The notes beneath the pieces were generated by a model. That model saw only the letters and a program-made list of their open reading frames with translations. It had not been told where the DNA came from and searched no databases. From contig CAYWSH010000002.1 of NCBI GenBank assembly GCA_964460655.1, positions 1 to 64,000 on the forward strand: a DNA stretch of 64,000 nucleotides. The letters are read 5' to 3'. Shown in pieces: positions 14,968 to 24,179 of this stretch (the stretch's first letter is position 1; each line of letters begins with the position of its first letter). The position numbers and the translations under genes are program-made. The stretch is from CAVUAF01 sp964460655 (lineage in GTDB: Bacteria > Acidobacteriota > Terriglobia > Terriglobales > Acidobacteriaceae).

Positions 14968-16542
14968 ATGAAGCGATTGACGATGATCTTGATGCTGACG
15001 GTGGCCGTGAGCCTGCCGATGGCAGGGCAGCAGCCGGCGCCGAAGACGGATCCCAAGGCGGCGCCTAAGACGGATACGAAGACGGATGCTAAACCGGCAT
15101 CGCCCGCGCAGCCGACGAACAGCGCGAGCCAGAAGACGGAGCCGTCGACTACCGACAAGCCCGCGTCCGCGACGCCGCAAGCGATGCAGCCGGATCAACC
15201 GCTGCAGCCGCTGCCCGGTGACCCGGCTGGTGCGTCGTCCACGCCGGCGACTCCGGAAGGCTTCGATGCTGAGACCGCGGCCGCGAGCGACGATGTGACG
15301 GAGATGCGCCCGTTGTCCGGCTCGCTGGCGCAGACTCTCACCCCGGCGGGGCGGAGTCGCGACATCGGGCACGTCATGTTCATGCCCTCATTCAGCGCGG
15401 GAACATCGTGGGACAGTGCCGCGCAGCAAACGCCCAGCGGCGCCCGCAAGGGCGATATCGTTAACAATTTTGGTGGTCAGCTTGAGCTGCAGCGCGTCAC
15501 CCGGGCATCGCAGACGGCTTTGCGCTACAGCGGCGGTGGCACCATCTATCAGGAGAATGACAGCTTCAACAGCAGCTATCACCGCGTGGCGGCGCACCAG
15601 GCGTTCCGGAATCGCCGCTGGACGGTGACGTTCGGCGACCAGGCCGAGTATCTGCCGCAATCACCGTTCGGCTACAGCCACTTCTTGCCCAGCGAGCGTC
15701 CCATCGATCTGGGATCCAGTTTCGCGCCCGACCAATCCATCGGGGCGACTGAAGAGAAACGCCTCAGCAACACTGCGCTGGGTGAAGTGACGTATCGCTT
15801 CTCGAAGCGTATCTCGGGGACGGCTTCGGGCGGCTACGGCTTCCTGCACTTTCTGAACGACCGTAGCGCGCTGTTCGATTCCTGGCAGGCGAACGGTAAG
15901 GCGGGACTGGACTTTACGCTGACGCGACGCGATTCCATCGCCCTGGCCTACGACACGATGCTCCAGCACTTCGAGAACACCGGGCTCGAGATGCGGACGC
16001 ACGCCGTCCAGCTCACCTATGCGCGCCGCCTGGCAGCCCGGATGAACTTCAGCATCGGCGGCGGCCCGCAGTTGACGCGCATCGATGACCCGCGATTCAA
16101 GAATCGCCTGGGCGAAGCAGTGAGTGCGCAGTGGCAGTACGCGTTTCAGCGTGCCGGCCAGGTCGGTTTCAATTACAGCCGCGGCGTGACCGGAGGTTCG
16201 GGCGTGCTGCAGGGTGCGATCAATGATTCGGCCGGCGCCAGCTACTCGTTCTCCCGCCGCGGATGGAGCACGAGCTGGCACTTTGGCTACACGCACAGCG
16301 AGCAGCTGACACAGCTTCGGGCAGCGACGACTGCGACCGCGCTGGGATACTCCGGCTTCACCGGCGGCGTCTCGGTGTCGCGCAACCTCGCGCGTGGCAT
16401 GTCGCTCTACTTCGGCTACACCGCGACCCAACAGGACAATCTGATAGGGATCCCGTGCACGGGCCCGGGCTGTACGAATGACATCCGTCACAACGTGAAT
16501 GTGGGCTTGAGCTGGCGGCCCGAACCGATCCGGTTGCAGTAA
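14968..16542 (+). CDS. Outer-membrane beta-barrel protein of the XrtA/eps locus
   Basis: A 524-residue protein with a signal peptide (MKRLTMILMLTVAVSLPMAG), then a low-complexity Lys/Pro/Thr/Ala linker to about residue 105. Alternating hydrophobic beta strands fill the rest (for example GGQLELQRVTRASQTALRYS, QVGFNYSRGVTGG and GGVSVSRNLARGMSLYFGY), ending in a strand-like tail. This matches the outer-membrane barrel proteins found next to Wza-type export genes in exosortase loci. Likely role: the outer-membrane port or an accessory of polysaccharide secretion. AGGAG lies 5 nt before ATG. Assignment to a named family is not certain. Confidence 0.75.
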   Translation: MKRLTMILMLTVAVSLPMAGQQPAPKTDPKAAPKTDTKTDAKPASPAQPTNSASQKTEPSTTDKPASATPQAMQPDQPLQPLPGDPAGASSTPATPEGFDAETAAASDDVTEMRPLSGSLAQTLTPAGRSRDIGHVMFMPSFSAGTSWDSAAQQTPSGARKGDIVNNFGGQLELQRVTRASQTALRYSGGGTIYQENDSFNSSYHRVAAHQAFRNRRWTVTFGDQAEYLPQSPFGYSHFLPSERPIDLGSSFAPDQSIGATEEKRLSNTALGEVTYRFSKRISGTASGGYGFLHFLNDRSALFDSWQANGKAGLDFTLTRRDSIALAYDTMLQHFENTGLEMRTHAVQLTYARRLAARMNFSIGGGPQLTRIDDPRFKNRLGEAVSAQWQYAFQRAGQVGFNYSRGVTGGSGVLQGAINDSAGASYSFSRRGWSTSWHFGYTHSEQLTQLRAATTATALGYSGFTGGVSVSRNLARGMSLYFGYTATQQDNLIGIPCTGPGCTNDIRHNVNVGLSWRPEPIRLQ

Positions 16543-16577
16543 CTCCTTAAGGAAGAGAACGAGACAGGACAAGAGAG

Positions 16578-18251
16578 ATGCTTGGACACCGAGAACTGAA
16601 CGTCGAAGATTATCTGCTGATGCTGCGCCGCCGCGTGTGGTGGATCATGGCCCCGATCGTCGTTGTGGCCATCCTGGGCGCCGGTGTGTCCCTCTCCATC
16701 CCCAACCGCTACACGTCACAGACGCTGGTGATGGTGGAGGGCCAGAAGGTCCCGGAGCAGTTCGTGAAGTCAGTGGTGACCGAGGAACTGAACCAGCGGC
16801 TGGGCACGATGAAAGAGCAGATCATGAGCCGCACGCGCCTGCAGCCGCTCATCGAGCGCTTCGGCCTGTTCAAGGAAGACGTGGGCCGCGTGCCGATGGA
16901 AGACCTCGTCGATCGCATGCGCCGCATGATCGACGTCACCGCCATCCGCCAGGACGTCTCGTTCCGCGGGACATCGGGTGTGCCGGGCTTCTACATCAAG
17001 TTCACCGGTGACAATCCGCGTCTTTCGCAGCAGGTCTGCCAGGAGATCACCGGCATGTTCATCTCCGAGAACCTGAAGCTGCGCGAGCAGCGCGCTCAGG
17101 GTACGACGGACTTTTTGAAGAGCCAACTCGAGGATGCCAAGCGCAACCTCGACACGCTCGACGCCAAGGTGCGCGATTTCCGCACCAAGTACATCGGCCA
17201 GATGGGTGGCTCCGAACAGAGCAACCTGGCGATGATCCAGGGCCAGACGGCCCGCCTGGAGGCGGTGAACCAGGCGCTCACGAGGGCGCAGCAGGACAAG
17301 GCCTTTGCCGACCAGATCCTGGCGCAGGGCCTGGAGAAGTGGCAGGCCTCGCAAGCGACCGGCGACACGCCGGCCTCCGTGGTCCCCACCGAGAAGATGG
17401 AGCAGCAGCTGTCGGTGCTGCAAAACAACCTCGACTTCATGCTGCAGCGCTACACGCCGGACCATCCCGATGTGGTCAAGACCAAGGCGGACATTGCGGC
17501 CTTGAAGAAGCGCATCGAGGAGGCCAATAACGCGACCAACGCGGCCAAGCCCCCGATGACCGCAGCGGCAACGGGCAAGGGGAAGACGGAACCGCCGCAG
17601 ATCCAGCAGATGCGTTATCAGGTGCAGTTGCTCGACCAATCGATCAAGGACAAGCAGCACGAGCAGGATCAACTGAAGCGTGATATCGCCACGTACCAGG
17701 CGCGCATCGCCATGAGCCCGAAGATCGAGGAAGAGGGCAAGGCCATCATGCGCGACTATCAGGTCGCACTGACGACGTATAACGACATGCTGAACAAGCA
17801 AACGCAGTCGGAGATCTCGACCGCGCTGGAACGCCGTCAGGAAGGCGAGCAGTTCCGCATCATGGACCCGGCGAACCTGCCGGAAAAGCCCAGCTATCCG
17901 AACCGGCCGGCGTTTGCCGGCGGCGGCGCCGCGGCGGGATTCATGATCGGGCTGGTCATCGCGGGCTTGCTGGAATTGCGCGACAAAGCCATCTACACCG
18001 AGCGCGACGTCGAGCTCTATCTCAACCTGCCGTTGCTCATCATGCTGCCCCAACTGGGCGCCAAGCGTCCCCGCAGCGCCTTCGTGCGGCGTGGTGAGTC
18101 GAAGAGGAAGGGTGGTGGAGTCGGCGACGATGAGAAGCGCGGCTGGCGCTTCTGGCGGCGCAAGAAGAAACCCGCGGTCGCGCCCGCCGCCGCCGCGCGC
18201 GTCGCGCAACCGGCCGAGAAGCTGGACGCCGTTCCGGCGGAGGCCAAGTAA
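16578..18251 (+). CDS. Polysaccharide chain-length determinant (Wzz/GumC type)
   Basis: A 557-residue inner-membrane co-polymerase. It has a Wzz domain with a first membrane segment (WWIMAPIVVVAILGAGVSL, about residues 21-39) and the beta-strand motif RYTSQTLVMV. A long periplasmic coiled coil follows (about 165-420, including RYTPDHPDVVKTKADIAALK). A Pro-rich PSYPNRPAF precedes the second membrane segment near residue 450. The C-terminal cytoplasmic tail is rich in Lys/Arg/Ala. It lacks its own kinase domain; the matching tyrosine kinase is encoded two genes downstream. It sets polymer length with the polymerase. Confidence 0.87.
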   Translation: MLGHRELNVEDYLLMLRRRVWWIMAPIVVVAILGAGVSLSIPNRYTSQTLVMVEGQKVPEQFVKSVVTEELNQRLGTMKEQIMSRTRLQPLIERFGLFKEDVGRVPMEDLVDRMRRMIDVTAIRQDVSFRGTSGVPGFYIKFTGDNPRLSQQVCQEITGMFISENLKLREQRAQGTTDFLKSQLEDAKRNLDTLDAKVRDFRTKYIGQMGGSEQSNLAMIQGQTARLEAVNQALTRAQQDKAFADQILAQGLEKWQASQATGDTPASVVPTEKMEQQLSVLQNNLDFMLQRYTPDHPDVVKTKADIAALKKRIEEANNATNAAKPPMTAAATGKGKTEPPQIQQMRYQVQLLDQSIKDKQHEQDQLKRDIATYQARIAMSPKIEEEGKAIMRDYQVALTTYNDMLNKQTQSEISTALERRQEGEQFRIMDPANLPEKPSYPNRPAFAGGGAAAGFMIGLVIAGLLELRDKAIYTERDVELYLNLPLLIMLPQLGAKRPRSAFVRRGESKRKGGGVGDDEKRGWRFWRRKKKPAVAPAAAARVAQPAEKLDAVPAEAK

Positions 18252-18253
18252 GC

Positions 18254-19213
18254 ATGTACAAACAGTTCTTCGGATTGCGCGCCAATCCGTTCAACGTCAA
18301 CCCGGACCCGCGGTTCCTCTTCCTGACGCAGCACGCCAAGGAAGCGCTGGCCTGCCTCACCTACGGCATCCAGACGCGCAAAGGTTTTGTGCTGCTCACC
18401 GGCGAAGTCGGCACCGGCAAGACCACCCTGCTGAACAAGATGCAGGACTGGCTCATGCGGCAGCGTGTGAAGACCGCTTTCATCTTCAATCCGCGGCTCG
18501 ATGCAGAAGGGTTCCTCGATTTCATGATGACCGACTTCGGCATTCCGGGCGGTGGCTCGGGACCGAAGAGCCAGGTGCTGTTCCGCTTGAACCAGTGGCT
18601 GCTCGAGCGTTTCCGTTCCGGCGAGACGGCAGTCCTCATTGTTGATGAGGCGCAGAACCTCACCGCCGAAGTGCTGGAAGAGATCCGGTTGCTGACGAAT
18701 CTGGAGACCTCGACCGAGAAGCTGTTGCAGATCGTGCTCTCCGGCCAGCCCGAGCTGGAGTCGAAGCTCAACACGCCCGAACTGCGGCAGTTGCGGCAGC
18801 GCATCACGCTGCGCTGCCGGACGCACGCGCTGACCTTGGAAGAGACGCGCAGCTACGTGCAGCAGCGGTTGACCATCGCGGGCGCGCAGACGCAGATCTT
18901 TTCGCCGGAGGCCATCGAGAACGTGCACCTGTTCGCGCGCGGCATCCCGCGCGTCACCAACCTGTTGTGCGAGCACGCGCTCATCAGCGCCTTCGCCGAC
19001 CAGCAGAAAGTGATCTCCGGAGAAGTCGTCGAAGCGGTGGCACGCGAGTTCGACCTGCATGAGATCGCTCCCACTGCGGCGTTGCAGACCGGCCTGAGCT
19101 CAGGCGAGAACCTCACCATGATGGATGCACTGAAGAACCTGAACACACTGGCCGAACGCCTGCGTCGTGAGCAATTGGCGATCGCCGAAGCGAAAGGGAC
19201 GGGTACGAAATGA
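18254..19213 (+). CDS. XrtA-associated AAA ATPase (ExeA/GspA-like)
   Basis: A 319-residue ATPase. It opens with MYKQFFGLRANPFNVNPDP, the signature start of this family. Walker A GEVGTGKTTLLNK lies near residues 51-63, Walker B VLIVDEAQNL near 131-140, then LLQIVLSGQPEL and the arginine-containing RQRITLRC. The C-terminal 60 residues are family-specific. Homologues accompany exosortase-linked polysaccharide genes; related ExeA proteins help assemble secretion complexes. The stop overlaps the kinase start by 4 bp, so both are co-translated. The substrate is unknown. Confidence 0.88.
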   Translation: MYKQFFGLRANPFNVNPDPRFLFLTQHAKEALACLTYGIQTRKGFVLLTGEVGTGKTTLLNKMQDWLMRQRVKTAFIFNPRLDAEGFLDFMMTDFGIPGGGSGPKSQVLFRLNQWLLERFRSGETAVLIVDEAQNLTAEVLEEIRLLTNLETSTEKLLQIVLSGQPELESKLNTPELRQLRQRITLRCRTHALTLEETRSYVQQRLTIAGAQTQIFSPEAIENVHLFARGIPRVTNLLCEHALISAFADQQKVISGEVVEAVAREFDLHEIAPTAALQTGLSSGENLTMMDALKNLNTLAERLRREQLAIAEAKGTGTK

Positions 19214-20217
19214 GCCGCATTCACGATGCATTGCTGAAGGCCGAACAGGAGCGCCGCTCCGGTACGGCGGCGCCGGTGGAGACGCCGGCTGAGCCGCTGC
19301 TCGCTAACATGCCGCCGCTGCCGCCGGAAATGGCGTTGCCGGCGCCGGCGGTCGAGATGCCGCTGCCGCCCCCGCCGGCTCCCGCGGTCAACGTCTCCAC
19401 GTCGGTACTAGAGAGCGCGGCCGCCGCCGCGTCGCCCACACCCGTGCGCCCCCCCGTCACGTTCGACGAACTGCAGAAGCGCTGCAAAGTGCGCGAGTGG
19501 AAGCTCGATCCGGCCAAGCTCCTCGACTTCAATGTTCCCCGGCCGCCGGTGGGTGCGGAAGAACTGCGCACGCTGCGTTCGCGCTTGTATCAACTGCGCG
19601 GGCAGATGCCGCTCAAGCGCCTGCTCGTAGCGAGTGCGCTCCCTGGCGAAGGCAAAACGTTCTGCTCCGCCAACCTGGCACAGACGTTCGTGCGCCAGCG
19701 CGGGCGCCGCGTATTGCTGATCGATGGCGACCTGCGCTATCCGCGGTTGCACCAGGCCTTCAACACCACGCGCGAGCCCGGGCTTTCGGATTTCTTGAAG
19801 GGCGAGTGCGATGAGTTCACCGCCATCCAGAAGGGCCCGCTCGAGAACCTCTTTCTGATGACGGGTGGGCGCACCGTCTCGAATCCGGCGGAGCTGATCG
19901 GTGGCACGGCCATCAAGAAGCTGCTCGACGCGCTGGAATCGTGCTTCGACTGGATCATCGTCGATTCGCCCGCGGCGCTGCCGCTGGCTGACGCGAGCAT
20001 GCTCGCCAACTTCTGCGACGGTGTCCTGATGGTCGTTGATTCGGGCTCGACCCCGTATCACCTGGCGCAGAAAGCGCGCAATGAGTTCCAGCACCGCCCT
20101 ATCGTCGGTGTGGTGCTCAACCGCATGAGCAGCAAGTCGATGTACAGCAGCTACTACTACTACGGCTCCTACGGCGAGCCGGGCAAAGAAACGAACGCGG
20201 ACGCGAACAAGGATTAA
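19210..20217 (+). CDS. BY-type tyrosine autokinase of the XrtA system
   Basis: A 335-residue cytoplasmic tyrosine kinase. The N-terminal 100 residues begin MSRIHDALLKAEQERR and continue in a Pro/Ala-rich linker. The kinase domain has Walker A ASALPGEGKTFCSANLA, Walker A' RVLLIDGDLRYP and Walker B WIIVDSP. The C-terminus carries a tyrosine cluster (SMYSSYYYYGSYG), the usual autophosphorylation site. Such kinases pair with the Wzz-type protein to control export and chain length. No tyrosine phosphatase gene (Wzb type) is seen nearby. Confidence 0.9.
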   Translation: MSRIHDALLKAEQERRSGTAAPVETPAEPLLANMPPLPPEMALPAPAVEMPLPPPPAPAVNVSTSVLESAAAAASPTPVRPPVTFDELQKRCKVREWKLDPAKLLDFNVPRPPVGAEELRTLRSRLYQLRGQMPLKRLLVASALPGEGKTFCSANLAQTFVRQRGRRVLLIDGDLRYPRLHQAFNTTREPGLSDFLKGECDEFTAIQKGPLENLFLMTGGRTVSNPAELIGGTAIKKLLDALESCFDWIIVDSPAALPLADASMLANFCDGVLMVVDSGSTPYHLAQKARNEFQHRPIVGVVLNRMSSKSMYSSYYYYGSYGEPGKETNADANKD

Positions 20218-20223
20218 CGAGCC

Positions 20224-21597
20224 ATGGTGCGGTTGTTCCAAGTCTATTACCCGATGCGCACGGTGGTTCTGTTCACCGGCGAAGTGATGATCATCGCCGG
20301 TTGTTTTCTTGCCGCCGTGTTCCTGCAGTCGGGGCCCGACTCGGCCATCGTTCTGAACTATGAGAACGGTTGGTACCGCATCCTCGCGGTGACGGCGATC
20401 GCGCTCATCACCTCGCATTACTTCGATCTCTATGACCTGCAGCAACTCACTTCGAGTGCCGAGACCTATTTCCGACTGCTGGTAGTGCTCGGCCTGCTCT
20501 CGTTCGCGATCTCGGGGATCGGCTTGGTGTTCCCCGATTTCATGTTCGGGAACAACATCTTTCTGGTCGGGCTGATCTTCCTTACGTTCGCGCTCTTGAG
20601 CTGGCGCTGGGCCTACGGCTGGCTGGTGCGACAGCCGTTCCTGCGGGAGAAGATCTATGTGGTAGGCGACGGCGAGCGGGCGCAGAGCCTGGTGCAAGGC
20701 ATCCGCCGCCGCGCTGAGCTGGGCATGGAGGTCATCGGCTGGACCGGTCAAGAAGGACCGGCCGAAACGGGCGAAGAAGTGGGGCGCCGTTTGGTGGCAG
20801 CCACCAGCGACCGCCAGATCGATGGCGTGATCGTGGCGATACGGGACCGGCGCAACAAGCTACCGACGGAAGCGCTGCTGCAGTTGCGCCTGCGCGGCAT
20901 CCGCGTCGAAGAAGCGACCACGCTGCTGGAGCGCATCTCGGGCAAGATCGAGGTGCAGGGTATCTACCCCAGCGCGCTCATTTTCTCCGATGGCTTTGCC
21001 GTCTCGAGCGTGTATCCGGTGGTGATGCGCGTCATCTCGTGCCTGGTGGCGGCGTTAGGACTCGTGCTCACCCTGCCCTTGCTGGCGATCGTGTACCTCG
21101 CCATCCGGTGGGACTCGCCGGGGCCTGCGCTGTTCGTGCAAAAGCGCGTTGGCAAGGGTGGCAAGCAGTTCGCGCTTTACAAGTTCCGCTCGATGCGAGT
21201 GGATGCCGATAAGGACGGTAACTTCCGGCCTGCCACCCGCAATGACCAGCGCTTCACCGGCATCGGTCAGTTCCTGCGGCGCACACGGCTCGACGAACTG
21301 CCGCAGCTGTGGAACATCCTAAAAGGCGACATGAACCTGGTCGGTCCGCGGCCGTTCGTGCCCAACCAGGAAGCGGAACTCGTCGAGAAGATCCCGTTCT
21401 ACTCGCTGCGCTGGACGGTGAAACCCGGCGCCAGTGGCTGGGCCCAGATCAACATGGGATATAACGCCACGGTCGAGGACAACATCGAGAAGCTTAGCTA
21501 TGATTTGTTCTATATCAAGAACATGTCGGTGGGGCTGGACCTGTTGATCATTTTCCAGACGTTGAAGACGCTGTTGCTGGGACGAGGCGGCCGCTAG
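20224..21597 (+). CDS. Undecaprenyl-phosphate sugar-1-phosphate transferase (priming enzyme)
   Basis: A 457-residue polyprenyl glycosylphosphotransferase that starts the repeat unit on undecaprenyl phosphate. About four or five N-terminal membrane segments and a central CoA-binding-like domain (KIYVVGDGERAQSLVQ) are followed by a further membrane helix near residue 280. The catalytic bacterial sugar transferase domain contains FALYKFRSMRVDAD, TRLDELPQLWNIL, DMNLVGPRPF and VKPGASGWAQ. This is the form found in exosortase loci. The sugar (glucose, galactose or another) cannot be read from the sequence. Confidence 0.9.
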   Translation: MVRLFQVYYPMRTVVLFTGEVMIIAGCFLAAVFLQSGPDSAIVLNYENGWYRILAVTAIALITSHYFDLYDLQQLTSSAETYFRLLVVLGLLSFAISGIGLVFPDFMFGNNIFLVGLIFLTFALLSWRWAYGWLVRQPFLREKIYVVGDGERAQSLVQGIRRRAELGMEVIGWTGQEGPAETGEEVGRRLVAATSDRQIDGVIVAIRDRRNKLPTEALLQLRLRGIRVEEATTLLERISGKIEVQGIYPSALIFSDGFAVSSVYPVVMRVISCLVAALGLVLTLPLLAIVYLAIRWDSPGPALFVQKRVGKGGKQFALYKFRSMRVDADKDGNFRPATRNDQRFTGIGQFLRRTRLDELPQLWNILKGDMNLVGPRPFVPNQEAELVEKIPFYSLRWTVKPGASGWAQINMGYNATVEDNIEKLSYDLFYIKNMSVGLDLLIIFQTLKTLLLGRGGR

Positions 21598-21622
21598 AGC
21601 CGGCCGTTCGACAGGAAGCAAT

Positions 21623-22795
21623 GTGCAAGTGATGCAGTACATCTTCTGGGTATGTGCCGGCACGATCGTGTTCACTTACGCGGTCTATCCGCTGGTGTTG
21701 CTGGCTACGTACCTGGTGGTGCAGACCGGGCGCGAACTGAAGTACCTGTTCGCGCGCCGCGATCGGCGGCTGCGCGATTTCGCCGCCGGGGAGGAGCCCG
21801 CGCTCACCATCATCATTCCCGCCTACAACGAAGAGGCGCGGTTGGGAGCAAAGATCGCGAACCTGTCGCGGCTGGACTACCCCAAGTCAAAGTTGCACGT
21901 CATCTTCGTCTCCGATGGCTCGACGGATGGCACCAATTCCATCCTGCAGGAGCTCAAGGACCCGGAGATCGAGATCATCTTCCTGCCCACCCGGACCGGT
22001 AAGCCGAGCGCGTTGAACGAGGCGGTCAGCCGGGCGCGCACCGAGATCCTGGTCTTCTCGGATGCGGCAACCCTCTTCGCGACCGATGCACTGCGCAAGC
22101 TGGTGCGTCACTTCGCCGACCCGCGCGTCGGCGTCGTCTGCGGGGCGCTGCAGTTCGAGGGCACGCCGCAGTCGGTGGCGACGGAAGGCATCTACTGGAA
22201 GTTCGAGAGCATGCTGCGGCTCATGGAAGGGCGCTTGGGCGCGACCCTCACGGCGAGCGGCGCCTGCTATGCCGCGCGCCGGCAGTGTGTGCCGCAACTG
22301 GCAGCTGAGGCGCTCATCGATGACCTGATCGTGCCGATGCACGCCCGCCGCGAGCGCTACCGCGTGGTCTACGACCCGGAAGCGACGGCGTGCGAACTGG
22401 CAGCGGCCACGATCGACGGCGAATTCATCCGGCGCGTGCGCATCGGCGCCGGCAGCTTCCGTGCGTTGCACGAACTTTCCCTGATCCGCCTGCCCTTCCT
22501 CACGCTGCTGGCGTTCCTCTGCCACAAGGTGCTGCGCTGGATCGTGCCGTTCCTGTTGGTGGGACTCCTTATCTCCAGCGCCGTGCTGTGGAGCGCCTTG
22601 CCTTACAGCGCGCTGCTGGCGCTGCAGCTGGTCTTCTACTTGTGGGCGGCAGTCGGCTTCCTGTTGCGCGGACGCAAGCCGCTGCGCTACATGCTGATGG
22701 GCTATTTCCTGCTGGCGATGAACGTCGCCTTTCTGATCGGCTTCGTGCGCTTCCTCCGCGGCCGCCAGACGGTGACTTGGGAGCGCGTGCACTAG
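21623..22795 (+). CDS. Membrane glycosyltransferase family 2
   Basis: A 390-residue processive-type GT2. It has one N-terminal membrane helix and a GT-A domain (ALTIIIPAYNEEARL, FVSDGSTDGT, ILVFSDAATLF and a later IDDLIVP), plus three C-terminal membrane helices from about residue 295. It adds a sugar to the lipid-linked repeat or extends a chain. The start is read as GTG at 21623 with AGGA about 6 nt upstream; an ATG three codons in is the alternative. A single base separates its stop from the polymerase gene. Confidence 0.85.
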   Translation: MQVMQYIFWVCAGTIVFTYAVYPLVLLATYLVVQTGRELKYLFARRDRRLRDFAAGEEPALTIIIPAYNEEARLGAKIANLSRLDYPKSKLHVIFVSDGSTDGTNSILQELKDPEIEIIFLPTRTGKPSALNEAVSRARTEILVFSDAATLFATDALRKLVRHFADPRVGVVCGALQFEGTPQSVATEGIYWKFESMLRLMEGRLGATLTASGACYAARRQCVPQLAAEALIDDLIVPMHARRERYRVVYDPEATACELAAATIDGEFIRRVRIGAGSFRALHELSLIRLPFLTLLAFLCHKVLRWIVPFLLVGLLISSAVLWSALPYSALLALQLVFYLWAAVGFLLRGRKPLRYMLMGYFLLAMNVAFLIGFVRFLRGRQTVTWERVH

Positions 22796-22796
22796 C

Positions 22797-24179
22797 ATGA
22801 CCTCACCGGCCACTACCTGGAAACCGCAGGCGCTGCCGTTGCGGCCCCTCACGGCCGTGGCGAAGGAGCGTGTGTTCTACGGCGGCACTGGGCTGCTGAT
22901 CGCGATCGTGATCTGGGTCCCGCTCGCGCTGAAGACCGGGATGCGGCTGGAGAAGTTCGTCGAACTGGACCTGCCGACCGGATTTGAGTTCATCAACCTG
23001 CTCCTGCTCATCGGTCTCGGGCGCCTGCTCGCCGGCGATGCGGATGCGAAGAAGAAGCAGACTGACAGCCGCGTGACCATGATGTCGGTCGCGCTGGTGA
23101 CGATGTTCGTGGTGGCGTTGGTGTCGTGTTTCACCGCCGGCTTCCTGGGTGGCGGCGATGCCATGTGGTACTGCATCGTCATGCTCAAGCGCTGGGCCAC
23201 GATGATGTTGATGTTTGCCTTCGCCCGGCGTTTCCTGCACAGCCGCAAGCAAGTGGTGTGGCTGTTCTACGCCATGACGCTGATCCTGACCTATGCCTCC
23301 TACAACCTGCTGCGCGAAAGTCTGGACATGGGCCTGGGGCATGAGCACTTCAAGAACGGCATGCGGTTCGGCGGCATCTTCGATTACGGCGGCGAGAATG
23401 ACCTGGCCGCCTTCTTTGCCGAGTTCATCTTCATCCCGCTTGCCCTGCTTAAGTTGGAGACGCGACGTCTCGCAAAATGGATCCTGCGCGGCGCCATCTT
23501 CGTCATCGCGTTAGGGTGCATGTTCTGCTACTCGCGCGGCGCGTGGATCGGCATCGTGGCGGGTACGTTCGTTTACCTGGTGCGCCGCCAGGGAGCCAAA
23601 GGATTGCTCGTCCTGCTGCTGCTTGCAGTGGTGATCGCGCCCTTCCTGCCGCACAGCGTGATCGACCGCTGGACGATGACGGAAGACGACAGCGGTCAAC
23701 TGGAGGCCAGCGCCGCCAGCCGTGTCATCGTGTGGAACCAGGGCCTGCAGATCCTGAAGGACAACATAATTCTGGGCGTCGGTTTTGCGCGCTTTGTGGA
23801 ATACACCGCGCACATGGAACTCGCGCTTGACGCTCACAATCAGTATCTGAAGCTGGCGTGCGAGCTTGGTATCCCCGGCCTCGTCGTCTTCATTTTCCTC
23901 ATCCTGTGCTGCTTCGGGCTGACGAGCAAACCGCGCGATCAGTTCGAGCGTGAGATCTTCATTGCCTTGAGCGCTTGCATGACGGCGTTCGTGATCGTCA
24001 ACTTCTTTGGCAACCGCTTCGTTCGTGAGCCGCTCACCTGCTACTTGTGGATGTTCGTGGGAGCGGTGGCGTGGTTGCGCACCTGGCGGCAGGAGCCGCT
24101 GCCCGCGGCCGACTTCGTTGCGCAGCAGGCATCGCTGACGGAAGCCGGCTTCAATCGGGGCAGAGAGACCGCGGGCTAG
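22797..24179 (+). CDS. O-antigen ligase/Wzy-type polymerase
   Basis: A 460-residue protein with about ten to twelve membrane segments. It carries the Wzy_C/O-antigen-ligase pattern: a large periplasmic loop containing SAASRVIVWNQGLQILKDN, GVGFARFVEY and LDAHNQYLKLACELGIPGL, whose DAHNQYL motif is characteristic. Likely role: polymerisation of lipid-linked repeat units into exopolysaccharide. Last gene of the plus-strand operon that begins at 13310. Its TAG stop and the TAG of the convergent glycosyltransferase share the palindrome CTAG. Confidence 0.87.
   Translation: MTSPATTWKPQALPLRPLTAVAKERVFYGGTGLLIAIVIWVPLALKTGMRLEKFVELDLPTGFEFINLLLLIGLGRLLAGDADAKKKQTDSRVTMMSVALVTMFVVALVSCFTAGFLGGGDAMWYCIVMLKRWATMMLMFAFARRFLHSRKQVVWLFYAMTLILTYASYNLLRESLDMGLGHEHFKNGMRFGGIFDYGGENDLAAFFAEFIFIPLALLKLETRRLAKWILRGAIFVIALGCMFCYSRGAWIGIVAGTFVYLVRRQGAKGLLVLLLLAVVIAPFLPHSVIDRWTMTEDDSGQLEASAASRVIVWNQGLQILKDNIILGVGFARFVEYTAHMELALDAHNQYLKLACELGIPGLVVFIFLILCCFGLTSKPRDQFEREIFIALSACMTAFVIVNFFGNRFVREPLTCYLWMFVGAVAWLRTWRQEPLPAADFVAQQASLTEAGFNRGRETAG

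Noticed and set aside
16770..18209. 479-codon open frame on the minus strand
   Set aside because: Antisense to the Wzz-type gene; composition typical of a mirror frame (Arg/Leu/His-rich), no domain.
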